This document shows positions 22,796 through 31,888 of a stretch of DNA of 32,983 bases, one piece after another; position 1 is the first letter of the stretch; every line of letters starts with the position of its first letter. The notes under the pieces are model-generated. The model was not told the origin of the DNA. It did not search any database and saw only the letters and a list, made by a program, of their open reading frames with translations. The stretch covers positions 1 to 32,983 of the forward strand of contig CAKTYU010000016.1 of NCBI GenBank assembly GCA_934633985.1, read 5' to 3'. The position numbers were made by a program, and so were the translations under genes. Source of the DNA: an uncultured Clostridia bacterium. Lineage in GTDB: Bacteria > Bacillota > Clostridia > Christensenellales > CAG-138.

Positions 22796-23695
22796 ATGAC
22801 TATCAACGACGGGACAAAGAGAAAACTGGCAAACATGGCGCTGCTGATAACGGGCATGATATGGGGCAGCGGCTTTGTGGTGATGAAAAACACGCTGGAC
22901 AGCGTTTCCACCAACTATATATTGGCCATACGGTTCACCATTGCGGCGCTGGGCCTGAGCTATACGCTGTTTAAAAAGGGCGCGGTCACGCCGGAAAAGC
23001 TGAGGGCCGGGGCGAATCTGGGGCTGTATATTTACGCCGCGTTCGCGGTGCAGACCTATGGGCTCATGTACACCACCGCGGGCAAAAACGCGCTCATCAC
23101 GGCGTTTTACGTGGTGCTGGTGCCGCTGCTGCTCTGGATAGTGCAAAAGCGCAGGCCGGAGGGCAAGATATGGGCGGCGGCCGCCATGATGATGATAGGC
23201 ATAGCCCTGCTCACCACGGACGGCGGCGGCAGCATAAACATAGGCGACCTGCTCACGCTCTGCTGCTCGCTGGGCTTTGCCGTGCATATAGTCCTCGTGG
23301 ACGGGTACGCCCAGAGGTTCGACCTGATGCAGCTCACCTGCCTCCAGTTCTGGTTCAGCGCCCTGTATGGCTGGGCGGCGGCGCTGCTGTTTGAGCAGCC
23401 TCCCGCAAACATCGGGGGCGACACGGCCTTTGCCCTTGCGTACTGCGGCATAGTATGCACGCTCATCGGCCTTACGCTGCAAAACATCGGGGTGAAGTAC
23501 GCGAGTCCCGAGTATGCGACGCTGTTTTTGAGCACGGAATCCGCCTTCGGGTGTATTTTCGGCGTGGTGTTCCTGCATGAGGCCATGACTGCGCGCATGA
23601 TCGCAGGGGGCGTCATGGTGGTGGCGGCGCTGGCGCTTTCGCAGGTTGAGTGGAAGGCGGTATTTGCAAGGAGAAAGGGGCGGGGGCGTTCGTGA
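22796..23695 (+). CDS. DMT superfamily permease (EamA family)
   Basis: The protein has 299 residues and ten predicted helices in two EamA repeats. The first begins near MALLITGMIWGSGFVVMK, and the second near IGDLLTLCCSLGFAVHIVL. The motif ESAFGCIFGVVFLHE near the C-terminus is typical of the family's ninth helix. It is probably an exporter of a metabolite or amino acid; the substrate is unknown. The ATG at 22796 follows AAAAGGCAG. The stop overlaps the next gene's GTG by 4 nt. Confidence 0.85.
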   Translation: MTINDGTKRKLANMALLITGMIWGSGFVVMKNTLDSVSTNYILAIRFTIAALGLSYTLFKKGAVTPEKLRAGANLGLYIYAAFAVQTYGLMYTTAGKNALITAFYVVLVPLLLWIVQKRRPEGKIWAAAAMMMIGIALLTTDGGGSINIGDLLTLCCSLGFAVHIVLVDGYAQRFDLMQLTCLQFWFSALYGWAAALLFEQPPANIGGDTAFALAYCGIVCTLIGLTLQNIGVKYASPEYATLFLSTESAFGCIFGVVFLHEAMTARMIAGGVMVVAALALSQVEWKAVFARRKGRGRS

Positions 23696-24363
23696 CGTCG
23701 GAAAGGTTCTGCGGCTTCAAGCCGGAAGCGTATATGTTCCTTACGGAGCTGGGCTTCAACAACAATAAACAATGGATGGAGGAAAACCGCTGGCGGTATA
23801 AGGAGTACGTCCATAAGCCGCTGTGCCTGCTGGGGGAGCTGCTGCTGCCCGGTATGCTTAAGATAGACCCGGGCTTCAACCCGCGGCTCACCACCATAGT
23901 CTCCCGCATAAACCGGGACACGCGGTATTCAAAGAACAAGCTGCCCTACCGGGACCACGCATGGCTGGGCTTCAGGCGGGACGGGCGCAGCATGGGCGAA
24001 AGCCTCTGCATGTATTTTGAGATATCCCCGTCGGGCTACGGCTACGGCTGCGGGATGTACTGCACCAACCTCGAGGTGATGAACGGCCTCCGCGCACACG
24101 CCATGGCGGACCCGGAGGGCTTCAGGCGGGTGATGGACGCGCCGGCGCTCAAGAGGTATACCGTTGAGGGGGAAAGCTATAAAAAAGACAAAACGCCGGA
24201 CGCGCCGGAGGATATAAAGCCGTATCTCAACCTGAAGGGCATGAGCCTGTGCTATGAGAGCGCCGCGCTTGCGCCCACCATGAGCGCGGGCATATTCGAC
24301 GAGGTGCGGGACGCCATGGAGGAGCTTGCGCCCTTTTACAGATACGTGTACAACATTAAATAA
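23692..24363 (+). CDS. DUF2461 family protein
   Basis: The protein has 223 residues. The family is recognised by the start GFKPEAYMFLTELGFNNNKQW, the segment YSKNKLPYRDHAWLGF (about residues 80-95) and the YEISPSG-like strand. DUF2461 proteins are widespread and have no established function. The GTG start overlaps the stop of the permease gene, and GGGGCGGGGG upstream may act as the ribosome binding site, so the two are co-translated. Confidence 0.85.
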   Translation: MTSERFCGFKPEAYMFLTELGFNNNKQWMEENRWRYKEYVHKPLCLLGELLLPGMLKIDPGFNPRLTTIVSRINRDTRYSKNKLPYRDHAWLGFRRDGRSMGESLCMYFEISPSGYGYGCGMYCTNLEVMNGLRAHAMADPEGFRRVMDAPALKRYTVEGESYKKDKTPDAPEDIKPYLNLKGMSLCYESAALAPTMSAGIFDEVRDAMEELAPFYRYVYNIK

Positions 24364-24370
24364 GTAAGGC

Positions 24371-24406
24371 AAAATGCGCCCCCATACTGCGTCCGGGGCG
24401 TATTTT
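24371..24406 (+). terminator. Terminator after the DUF2461 gene
   Basis: AAAATGCGCCCC pairs with GGGGCGTATTTT (one G-U pair). Confidence 0.65.
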
Positions 24407-24471
24407 ATGCGTGCAAATATGGTCATATTGTAAAATTTTACGCATATAAGCCGGTTAAAGGGCCGTATTTC

Positions 24472-24500
24472 TTGCTTAAATCGGGAATATGGTTTAAAAT
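24472..24500 (+). promoter_or_regulatory. Promoter of asp23
   Basis: TTGCTT, 17 nt, TAAAAT, 42 nt before the start codon. Confidence 0.6.
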
Positions 24501-24542
24501 ATAAAAGCAATATTATGTAAAGCCAAAAGGAGGTATTGTATA

Positions 24543-24902
24543 ATGCCGGGTACCATCAACAACGAATACGGAAAAGTAACCATCAGTGAGGATATAATCG
24601 CAACCGTGGCAGGCTATGCCGCCACCGAGAATTACGGCGTGGTAGGCATGAGCGCAAAGACCGCCACGGACGCCATACTCAAGCTTGTCGGCAGCGAAGC
24701 CAACAAGAAGCGCGGCGTGAAGGTCTCCTTCCTCGGCGAGGGCGACGAGGTGGATATCGACCTCTATGTGACTATGGTTTACGGCGTTTCGCTGCCCGTG
24801 GTCGCCAAGAACATGATAGACAACGTCCGCTATCGCGTCCAGGAGACCACCGGCATCAAGGTAGCCAACGTGAATATACACGTTGAAAGCATCAGCGCAT
24901 AG
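24543..24902 (+). CDS. Asp23/Gls24 family envelope stress protein
   Basis: The protein has 119 residues. The family pattern is clear: GKVTISEDIIATVAGYAA near the start, GVVGMS, and the C-terminal TGIKVANVNIHVESI. Members associate with the cell envelope. In Firmicutes this gene (yloU) precedes the DAK-domain gene (yloV/fakA) and recG, and that order holds here. The ribosome binding site is AAAAGGAGG. Confidence 0.93.
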   Translation: MPGTINNEYGKVTISEDIIATVAGYAATENYGVVGMSAKTATDAILKLVGSEANKKRGVKVSFLGEGDEVDIDLYVTMVYGVSLPVVAKNMIDNVRYRVQETTGIKVANVNIHVESISA

Positions 24903-24952
24903 CTTATCATGGGCGCATACCTTTCAACGGGTCATGCATGGAGGATATCGAT

Positions 24953-26587
24953 TTGAATAATACTACAATAAACGGGGCGCTCCTGAAGGAAATGTTCCTG
25001 ACAGGTGCTGCCCTGCTGGAAAAGAACAAGGCGTATGTGGACTCACTGAACGTATTTCCCGTGCCGGACGGCGACACGGGAACTAATATGTCCATGACCA
25101 TGCAGTCCGCCGTAAAGGAGATAAAGGCCTGCAACGGCGGCAGCACCGTGGGCGAGGTGGCAGCGGCGGCGTCCCTTGGCGCACTCAAGGGTGCGCGGGG
25201 AAACAGCGGCGTTATACTTTCGCAGATATTCCGCGGCTTTGCAAAGGCGCTCAAGGGCCGCGACGAGATGGACGCGCAGCTTCTCTCCGATGCACTCCGC
25301 ATGGGCACCGAGTCCGCCTATAAGGCGGTAATGAAGCCCAAGGAGGGGACCATACTCACCGTTTCGCGCATGATAAGCACTGCGGTGGAGGGCGAGTTCA
25401 ATCAGGGCGCGAACGTGTTCGGCCTTATCGACGTTATGATAGAAAGCGGCGAGGAGGCGCTGAAGCTCACGCCGGAGCTGCTGCCCGTGCTCAAGGAGGC
25501 GGGAGTGGTGGACAGCGGCGGCAAGGGCCTTATGACCATATACCGCGGCTTCAAGATGGTGGTGGACGGCGACGCCATTGACGATTACGTGGCGGAGCAG
25601 CAGGAGGCGGCCCCTGCGGAGGAGAGCGACCTTTCGCTTGAGGACGTAAACGACATAAAGTTCGGCTACTGCACCGAGTTTTTCGTCATACATCTTGTGG
25701 AGTCCTTCAACGAGGGGGAGCTGGAAAAGTTCCGCGATAAGCTGATGAAGATAGGCGATTCCGTAGTCGTCGCCCACGACGCGGACTTTATCAAGATACA
25801 CGTCCACACCAACATGCCGGGCAAGGCATTGCAGCTTGCGCTGTGCTTAGGCGAGCTGGATAAGGTCAAGATAGAGAACATGAGGGAGCAGAACCGCGCC
25901 CTTCAGGAGAACATAAAAAAGAACGAGACCGAGAACGCAATGGTTGCGGTCAGCGCGGGCGAGGGCATGGACGGCGAGTTTACCGGCGTGGGCGTCGGCG
26001 TGATAATCTCCGGCGGCCAGACCATGAACCCCAGCATAGACACCATAGCCAAGGCCATACGCAAGGCCAACGCCCGGAACGTATTCGTGCTGCCCAACAA
26101 CTCCAACATAATCATGGCGGCCCAGCAGGCGGCCCAGCTTTCCGACCGCAACGTGGTGGTAATACCCACAAAGACCATGATGCAGGGAATGGCGGCGGCC
26201 ATGGCCTATGCGCCGGAGAACACGCCGGACGTGAACCGCAAGCGCATGGAAAAGGCCGCGGCAAACGTCGTATCCGGCGCTGTGACATACGCCGTAAGGG
26301 ACACCTCCTGCAACGGGCTCACCATAGCCAAGGGCGATATAATCGGCCTGAAGGACAACGCCATAGCCTCCGTGGGCAAGACCGTGGAGGATGCGACGCT
26401 GGCGCTCACCGAGAATATGCTTGATGGCAGGGAGGAAGCCATGGTGACGCTGTACTTCGGCGAGGGCGTTACCGAGGAGCAGGCGGCCGCGCTTGCGGAG
26501 CGCATAATGGAGAGGTTCCCCGACGCCGAGGTAATAGCCATACCCGGCGGGCAGCCGCTTTATTACTACTATATATCGGTAGAATGA
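24953..26587 (+). CDS. fakA: Fatty acid kinase catalytic subunit (DAK/YloV family)
   Basis: The protein has 544 residues with this start. The N-terminal DhaL-type kinase domain contains NVFPVPDGDTGTNM (about residues 32-45), whose aspartates bind Mg-ATP. A central domain and a C-terminal DegV-related region follow (GGQTMNPSID, FVLPNNSNIIMAA). FakA phosphorylates fatty acids held by a FakB protein; no fakB is in the window. I chose TTG at 24953 because GGAGG lies 8 nt upstream and the resulting N-terminus fits the family. ATG at 24938 would add five residues but lacks a ribosome binding site. Confidence 0.9.
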   Translation: MNNTTINGALLKEMFLTGAALLEKNKAYVDSLNVFPVPDGDTGTNMSMTMQSAVKEIKACNGGSTVGEVAAAASLGALKGARGNSGVILSQIFRGFAKALKGRDEMDAQLLSDALRMGTESAYKAVMKPKEGTILTVSRMISTAVEGEFNQGANVFGLIDVMIESGEEALKLTPELLPVLKEAGVVDSGGKGLMTIYRGFKMVVDGDAIDDYVAEQQEAAPAEESDLSLEDVNDIKFGYCTEFFVIHLVESFNEGELEKFRDKLMKIGDSVVVAHDADFIKIHVHTNMPGKALQLALCLGELDKVKIENMREQNRALQENIKKNETENAMVAVSAGEGMDGEFTGVGVGVIISGGQTMNPSIDTIAKAIRKANARNVFVLPNNSNIIMAAQQAAQLSDRNVVVIPTKTMMQGMAAAMAYAPENTPDVNRKRMEKAAANVVSGAVTYAVRDTSCNGLTIAKGDIIGLKDNAIASVGKTVEDATLALTENMLDGREEAMVTLYFGEGVTEEQAAALAERIMERFPDAEVIAIPGGQPLYYYYISVE

Positions 26588-26593
26588 TGATGA

Positions 26594-28606
26594 ATGAAGG
26601 AAGCTGACAGCATAACAGCTATAAAAGGAATTGGCCCACGCAAAGCCGAGGCTCTCGGCAAGCTGGGCCTTTTTTCCATAGGCGGCCTTTTATACCACTT
26701 TCCCCGCAGATATCTGGATTATTCCAAAATAACCCGCGTGACCGAGGCAAGGCACGGCGACTGCGCCGCCCTTGAGCTGAGGCTCAAGAGCGATCCCAAG
26801 CTCGCCCGGGTGCGCCGGGGGCTGGATATAACCACCGCCCGCGCCTTTGACCAGAGCGGCGAGATCACCCTCACGTGGTATAACCAGCCGTACAGGATGA
26901 AGGCGGTAGTGGCGGGGGAGTGCGTTTACGCCTGCGGCAGGGTGGACAGGCGGCATGGCGTAAAGCTGATAAACCCCACCATATACCGGGAGCTGCCGGG
27001 CATACTGCCGGTATACCCGCTGTGCGCCGGCCTTTCCCAGGGGCTTATGCGGGACGCGGTAAGGGCGGCCCTCGAGGGCTGCGAGGACATACGGGAGAGC
27101 CTGCCCGACGGCATACGGCAGAAATACGGCCTTATCGGCCTTTACGCCGCCCTTTGCGGCATACATTTCCCCAAAAGCCAGGAGGATATAAGGGCGGCGC
27201 GGCAAAGGCTCGCCTTTGAGGATACGCTGCTGTTCAGCCTTACCCTGTCCATGCTGCAATACAGCCTGCCCAAGCGGGAGCAGCCGCTGAGGCTGGAAGG
27301 GACGATAGGAAGCTTTGTAAGGCTTTTGCCCTTCGAGCCGACAAATGCCCAGCTCAAAGCCATGGAGGATATACGGCGGGATCTCTCGGGCGGGCGGCTG
27401 ATGAACAGGCTGCTTCAGGGGGACGTGGGCAGCGGCAAGACCGCCGTGGCCCTTTACGCCATGTACGCCGCAATGCAAAACGGCAGGCAGGCGGCGCTCA
27501 TGGCGCCGACGGAAATACTTGCGGCGCAGCACTACGGGACGCTTTGCAGCGTATTCGGGGCGGAAAACGTGGCGTATCTAAAGGGCGGAATGAAAAAGGC
27601 GGAGCGGGAGGCGGAGCTTGCGCGCATAGAGAGCGGCGAGGCAAAGGCCATAACAGGCACCCACGCCCTCTTGCAGGGCGACGTGGAGTTTTGCGATCTC
27701 GGCATGGTGATAACCGACGAGCAGCACCGCTTCGGCGTAAAGCAGCGGGCGACTATAGGCGCAAAGGGCGCTGCGGATGTGCTTATAATGAGCGCAACGC
27801 CCATACCCCGCACGCTGGCGATGATACTTTACGGCGACCTTTCGGTATCCTGCATAGACGAGCTGCCGCCGGGCAGAAAGCCCGTAATGACGCGGCTCGT
27901 GCCGGAGGGCAGGCGGCAGGATATGTATAAATTCATAGAAAAGCAGGCCATGGCGGGGCAGCAGGCTTATGTGGTATGCCCCCTCGTGGAGGGCAGCGAC
28001 GCATTGGAGGACGTTCAGGGCGCGGTGGAGCTTTATGAGGAGCTTAAAAAGCGGCTCAGCGTCCCTGTGGGGCTGCTGCACGGGCAGATGCCCGCCTCTG
28101 CCAAGGAAAGGGCGGCGGCGGCCTTCCGCCGGGGGGAGACCGCCGTGCTGGTGGCCACTACCGTCATAGAGGTGGGGGTGGACGTTCCAAACGCCACCAT
28201 AATGGCCATAGAAAACGCGGACAGGTTCGGCCTTGCCCAGCTGCATCAGCTTCGGGGCAGGGTGGGCAGGGGGGATAAGCCCTCCTACTGCTTCCTCCTG
28301 AGCGGGGACGGCGGCGAGGCGGCGGGGCAGCGGCTATCCGCCCTCATAAGGACCAATAGCGGCTTTGAAATAGCCGAGGCTGACCTCATGCTGCGGGGCC
28401 CCGGAGAGTTCCTGGGCAAAAGGCAGCACGGCATCTCCGAATTTGCGGCGGCGAGCCTTGCCATGGATATAGGCGTTATGCAGGACGCCAGGGACGCGGC
28501 GGAGGAGCTGCTTTCCGACAGGCGGGCCATGGCGGAGGCTGCGCCGCTCATAAGGCGGGCGTGGAGCAGGCTTGAGGCCATGGAGGGCGAGATCGCCCGA
28601 AATTAG
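26594..28606 (+). CDS. recG: ATP-dependent DNA helicase RecG
   Basis: RecG remodels stalled forks and recombination intermediates. The protein has 670 residues, the normal length. The N-terminal helix-hairpin-helix-like wedge region begins with ITAIKGIGPRKAEAL. Helicase motifs follow in order: GDVGSGKT near 277-284, ITDEQHRFG near 374, SATPIPRTL near 397 and the C-terminal QLRGRVGRG near 553. It lies 6 nt after fakA and is probably co-transcribed with it. Confidence 0.96.
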   Translation: MKEADSITAIKGIGPRKAEALGKLGLFSIGGLLYHFPRRYLDYSKITRVTEARHGDCAALELRLKSDPKLARVRRGLDITTARAFDQSGEITLTWYNQPYRMKAVVAGECVYACGRVDRRHGVKLINPTIYRELPGILPVYPLCAGLSQGLMRDAVRAALEGCEDIRESLPDGIRQKYGLIGLYAALCGIHFPKSQEDIRAARQRLAFEDTLLFSLTLSMLQYSLPKREQPLRLEGTIGSFVRLLPFEPTNAQLKAMEDIRRDLSGGRLMNRLLQGDVGSGKTAVALYAMYAAMQNGRQAALMAPTEILAAQHYGTLCSVFGAENVAYLKGGMKKAEREAELARIESGEAKAITGTHALLQGDVEFCDLGMVITDEQHRFGVKQRATIGAKGAADVLIMSATPIPRTLAMILYGDLSVSCIDELPPGRKPVMTRLVPEGRRQDMYKFIEKQAMAGQQAYVVCPLVEGSDALEDVQGAVELYEELKKRLSVPVGLLHGQMPASAKERAAAAFRRGETAVLVATTVIEVGVDVPNATIMAIENADRFGLAQLHQLRGRVGRGDKPSYCFLLSGDGGEAAGQRLSALIRTNSGFEIAEADLMLRGPGEFLGKRQHGISEFAAASLAMDIGVMQDARDAAEELLSDRRAMAEAAPLIRRAWSRLEAMEGEIARN

Positions 28607-28709
28607 GGTTGATTCAAAAAAATAAAAAACATATATTGTCATTCATATTCCTTACCCTTTCCGGGGATATTAAGCCCATAAACCGAAGGAAAGGAGGAGG
28701 GAAGCAGAA

Positions 28710-28919
28710 ATGGCACGCAGCAATAAGATAGCGGTACCCGACGCCAAGCAGTCCCTGGACAACTTCAAGATGGAAGTTGCGCGTTCTCTGAACGTAAATC
28801 TCAAGCAGGGCTACAACGGCGACATCAAGGCTAAGGACGCGGGCTCCGTTGGCGGCGAAATGGTAAAGCGCATGATAGAATACGCCGAGAACAACATGAA
28901 CGGCAGCGCGATGCGATAA
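28710..28919 (+). CDS. Alpha/beta-type small acid-soluble spore protein, copy 1
   Basis: The protein has 69 residues. Alpha/beta-type SASPs coat and protect spore DNA and are degraded at germination. The family helix-turn-helix segments are seen: AKQSLDNFKMEVARSLN and the Gly-rich GSVGGEMVKRMIE. The ribosome binding site is AAAGGAGGAGGG. It is usually a sigma-G gene; CATATATT (28630) or CATTCATA (28640) could be part of such a promoter, but the -35 is unclear. It is nearly identical to copy 2 at 31172. Confidence 0.95.
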   Translation: MARSNKIAVPDAKQSLDNFKMEVARSLNVNLKQGYNGDIKAKDAGSVGGEMVKRMIEYAENNMNGSAMR

Positions 28920-28944
28920 ACCGGGAAAGCAGGGCATAAGAAAA

Positions 28945-28967
28945 GGGCGCGGAGCTTATCCGCGCCC
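28945..28967. terminator. Terminator between SASP copy 1 and the convergent surface-protein gene
   Basis: GGGCGCGGA-GCTTA-TCCGCGCCC is a perfect 9-bp stem, with AAAA on the left (a T-run on the minus strand) and ATATTG on the right. Confidence 0.7.
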
Positions 28968-28981
28968 ATATTGCTTGTTTA

Positions 28982-30922
28982 TTATCTTATCCCGAGGAAG
29001 TGCAGTATGCTCTGCCATATCGTCATATCGCCTGTCTTGGGGGGTATGACTATCACGGGAACGGGGGTGGTGGTGGGGTAGTAGTGACCGCTGTCGCCGC
29101 TGCTGCCGCCGCCGTAATAGAGGGTGAACTTATCGGTTTTGCATCCGCCCACTATCGGTATCTTGATCGTATTATCCACGGGCGGATCGGTATTCATCGG
29201 CATATTGCTTACTGTTACATTCGCTATTAGAGGATTACGACTAATGGATACCGTTCCACTTACACAGCCGCTATTCTTAATATCTATTTGATTATTTCCT
29301 CCCCAGTTGTCCTTAACGGGCAGGCCATTGCCTTTAAGAGTGATTTTGGGGTCATTAGTATTTGCTTTTTCCTTCCACTTGCATGTGATGGTCATGGTGT
29401 TGCCAGGGCCGAAAGTAACCCCACCATTAGCTATTTCAAACATATCGCTTGTCAGATTAAGCACATTCTGATCATTTTTATACTTTTTCTCAAACTCCTC
29501 CAAGTCGATCTTATCGTTAAATGTGAAGGTGAGTATAACTTCCGTATTGCCGTCTATCCCATTTGTTGACGCTAGAATCTTCAGCAGTTCCCAAGGAGAT
29601 TTTCCATATCCCAATGCCCCTTGTATTTCTTTTACGTCTTTACCTGCTACCTTCCACTCCAGATTCGTCATATCCATAGTAGCGGTATAGTCAACGGTGA
29701 TGCCGCTGGATCCATTTACCTTATATGTATCCTTCGGATTATTGGTCTCAATATTAACTTTCTGGCCCTGATTGACGGTGCGATCAAGCTCTATTTCATT
29801 GGAAAGCTCGCCGTAAAAAGGTTCCGTACGGCCGCAGTATTTGCATTTTTTTACATAACCGCCAGCGGGAGTAGCGATAATTTCAAACGCATTATCCTTA
29901 TAGCCGTCGGTGTACTTGTCGTTTATGGCGTGCTTCACCATATTGCCGTCTTTCCAAACGGTTTCACCGTCGATGGTAACGATAGTCTTACCGTTGTTGC
30001 CATTGCCGTACTTCATATTAAACTCAAACAACTTGGAGCAGGTTGCCTGTGCGCTGGTTTTCTTTTTATTTGCCGTATCTTTTGCGTCACTGGCATGGCT
30101 TCCGTCCGTCACCTGTATACCATCGGCTTTGATGCCGTTGATACTATTGTTTCCGGTAAAGTTGATTGTAAAAGACTTAACATAAGTGTCATTTATATTC
30201 ATTACGCTCAGGCTTTCGGGATTTTCCGAATTGACCGTGCAGTTGTTAAAGTTGATGGTGGTGGCTATTTTAGGGTCCTCGTGATAAACATTTATGACCT
30301 TACCGGCAGAATTGAAAGTGCAGTTGTTAAACGTATATTCCGTACCTGTCCAAGTCCAAAGGGAATAATCTACGCCCTTTATCTCGGATGCCTCTGTCCC
30401 GGGTGCATTAAATATAACGTTGTTGAACTTGGTTGTTGCATAGCCCCAATAGCTGGCAATACCGTTAAAGGTACAGTTATCAAGCACAATATTGTCGATT
30501 CCTGCCAGACCATGGAGATGCGCTCTTTCTGTCTGCTCTTTAGGATACTTGCCTGCATCTATTGTCATATCCTTAAAGGTGACAGTTTCCTTCATGTCCG
30601 TGCCGCGACCATCCAGACTATAGTCACAGGGGCCATCCGAATGAGAGGTATCTTTGGCGCCGATATGGTAAGTCGTTTTATCGGCTCCCTGCCCGACAAA
30701 GATCAGATCCTTATTTAATACATTGGCATTTTTTTCATATAGCGTATATTCCCCCTCGCCCAGCGTTATGGTGTCGCCGCTTTTGGCAGCGGTTACGGCT
30801 GCTTCGAGAGTTTCGTAGCCCGTTTCACCTATCCAAGCTACAGGGTCTGCCGCAAACGCCACGGACGGCACAAGCGCCAGCACCATTATAAATGTAAGGA
30901 TCAGTGCAAATATTTTCTTCAT
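28982..30922 (-). CDS. Secreted surface protein, beta-helix-like, with C-terminal PPKTGD motif
   Basis: The protein has 646 residues. Residues 1-24 are a signal peptide closely similar to that of the surface protein at 576 (both start MKKIFA and end AFA). Residues of about 40-300 begin with ETLEAAVTAAKSGDTITLGEG, the typical opening of right-handed beta-helix surface proteins, followed by repeated strand-turn units such as NIVLDNCTFNGI and TFNNCTFNSAGKV. A CKYCG pair lies near residue 360. The C-terminus has a Pro/Thr-rich spacer and IPPKTGD, then only about 14 residues, so the sorting signal is shorter than usual. The gene is more AT-rich than its neighbours. The start is supported by AAAGGGGA. 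Confidence 0.85.
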   Translation of the reverse strand: MKKIFALILTFIMVLALVPSVAFAADPVAWIGETGYETLEAAVTAAKSGDTITLGEGEYTLYEKNANVLNKDLIFVGQGADKTTYHIGAKDTSHSDGPCDYSLDGRGTDMKETVTFKDMTIDAGKYPKEQTERAHLHGLAGIDNIVLDNCTFNGIASYWGYATTKFNNVIFNAPGTEASEIKGVDYSLWTWTGTEYTFNNCTFNSAGKVINVYHEDPKIATTINFNNCTVNSENPESLSVMNINDTYVKSFTINFTGNNSINGIKADGIQVTDGSHASDAKDTANKKKTSAQATCSKLFEFNMKYGNGNNGKTIVTIDGETVWKDGNMVKHAINDKYTDGYKDNAFEIIATPAGGYVKKCKYCGRTEPFYGELSNEIELDRTVNQGQKVNIETNNPKDTYKVNGSSGITVDYTATMDMTNLEWKVAGKDVKEIQGALGYGKSPWELLKILASTNGIDGNTEVILTFTFNDKIDLEEFEKKYKNDQNVLNLTSDMFEIANGGVTFGPGNTMTITCKWKEKANTNDPKITLKGNGLPVKDNWGGNNQIDIKNSGCVSGTVSISRNPLIANVTVSNMPMNTDPPVDNTIKIPIVGGCKTDKFTLYYGGGSSGDSGHYYPTTTPVPVIVIPPKTGDMTIWQSILHFLGIR

Positions 30923-30984
30923 TGATTCTTCCCCTTTCGAATTTTAATAAACATTAAATCCATGTTAAATCTTGCCTTATACGA

Positions 30985-31013
30985 ATCTTATCACTTCACA
31001 GCCGTTATTGCAA
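30985..31013 (-). promoter_or_regulatory. Promoter of the beta-helix surface-protein gene
   Basis: On the minus strand it reads TTGCAA, 17 nt, TAAGAT, about 60 nt before the start codon. Confidence 0.55.
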
Positions 31014-31171
31014 TTATTTTCATAACAAAAAATGCACGAAATCCTGCCAATTATGCCGCGCCGCCGCCGCGTTCCAGATAATTCAATAGCGCCAATACAT
31101 TTCCAATAATATTTTCACAAAAAAAGCGCAGATTATTACTACACCAAGCGGGCAAGGAGGTGAAGAACACA

Positions 31172-31381
31172 ATGGCACGCAGCAATAAAATAGCGGTTCC
31201 CGACGCCAAGCAGTCCCTGGACAGCTTTAAGATGGAGGTAGCCAATTCCCTGAACGTAAACCTGAAGCAGGGCTACAACGGCGACATCAGCGCGAGGGAG
31301 GCCGGCTCCGTGGGCGGCAACATGGTAAAGCGCATGATAACCTATGCAGAAAACAACATGAACGGCAACATGATGAAGTAA
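31172..31381 (+). CDS. Alpha/beta-type small acid-soluble spore protein, copy 2
   Basis: The protein has 69 residues and differs from copy 1 at about ten positions (for example ISAREAGSVGGNMVKRMIT, ending NMMK). The function is as for copy 1. ATG at 31172 gives the same N-terminus as copy 1 (MARSNKIAVPDAKQSLD), so an upstream GTG at 31160 is not used. GGCAAGGAGG lies upstream. The two copies are direct repeats on either side of the convergent surface-protein gene. Confidence 0.95.
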   Translation: MARSNKIAVPDAKQSLDSFKMEVANSLNVNLKQGYNGDISAREAGSVGGNMVKRMITYAENNMNGNMMK

Positions 31382-31411
31382 ATACTTCACGGCGGGAAAT
31401 TCCTTTCAAAA

Positions 31412-31440
31412 ACGGGCGCGGCTTTTACGCCCGTTTTTTT
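31412..31440 (+). terminator. Terminator of SASP copy 2
   Basis: ACGGGCG pairs with CGCCCGT across 9 nt, followed by a run of T residues. Confidence 0.8.
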
Positions 31441-31472
31441 GCGCGGGCGCGGGCAAACGGCGCAAAATTGCA

Positions 31473-31501
31473 TTGCACAGGCCCGGATTATGTGCTATAA
31501 T
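31473..31501 (+). promoter_or_regulatory. Promoter of tRNA-Leu
   Basis: TTGCAC, 17 nt, TATAAT, 12 nt before the tRNA. Confidence 0.75.
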
Positions 31502-31513
31502 TTCCCGGTATGA

Positions 31514-31600
31514 GCCGGTGTGTTGGAATTGGCAGACGAGGAGGACTCAAAATCCTTTGCTGGCGACAGCGTGTGGGTTCGAGTCCCACCACCGGCACCA
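31514..31600 (+). tRNA. tRNA-Leu (CAA)
   Basis: An 87-nt class II cloverleaf with a long variable arm and encoded CCA. The anticodon loop CTCAAAA gives CAA. The acceptor GCCGGTG pairs with CACCGGC. Confidence 0.95.
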
Positions 31601-31607
31601 AACCAAT

Positions 31608-31660
31608 ATAATCCGAACCAAATCTTCTTAATCGGAAATGGGTTCGGATTATTTGTTTTC
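31608..31660 (+). terminator. Terminator-like hairpin after tRNA-Leu
   Basis: ATAATCCGAACC (31608-31619) and GGTTCGGATTAT (31641-31652) form a perfect 12-bp stem, followed by TTGTTTTC. Confidence 0.65.
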
Positions 31661-31808
31661 TTTGAGAAGTTCGAGGATACGCATTTCAGAAACGGCGTGG
31701 TAAAGCGCCCCGAATCCAAGCCCAGAGGGCCGAGAAAACAAAAGATATAGAGGCATATCTGAGCGCCGTTACGGAGTATAAGCCCTATGGAAACTGAACA
31801 AACGCACA
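31661..31808. other. Gap after tRNA-Leu
   Basis: I see no gene with a ribosome binding site and no clear RNA element in this stretch. A plus-strand reading frame crosses it from inside the tRNA and is not credible. Confidence 0.5.
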
Positions 31809-31837
31809 AAAGGGGATGGCGGTCTGCCATCCCCTTT
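31809..31837. terminator. Bidirectional terminator-like hairpin
   Basis: AAAGGGGATGGC-GGTCT-GCCATCCCCTTT is a perfect 12-bp stem. It can end the minus-strand gene at 31889-32083. Confidence 0.75.
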
Positions 31838-31888
31838 GCCATGCTGTTTTAGGAGTATATATCCCTTGGATTTGTCTTATATCTATCG

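Noticed and set aside
23107..23814. Long minus-strand frames opposite the DMT permease
   Set aside because: They are complementary-strand shadows of a GC-rich membrane protein gene, with no start signals.
29621..30718. 365-codon plus-strand reading frame inside the beta-helix protein gene
   Set aside because: It is antisense to a gene with a clear signal peptide and promoter, has no ribosome binding site, and its translation looks like a mirrored hydrophobic shadow.
31495..31842. 115-codon minus-strand frame over tRNA-Leu
   Set aside because: It covers the tRNA and its terminator hairpin, so it is not credible as coding.
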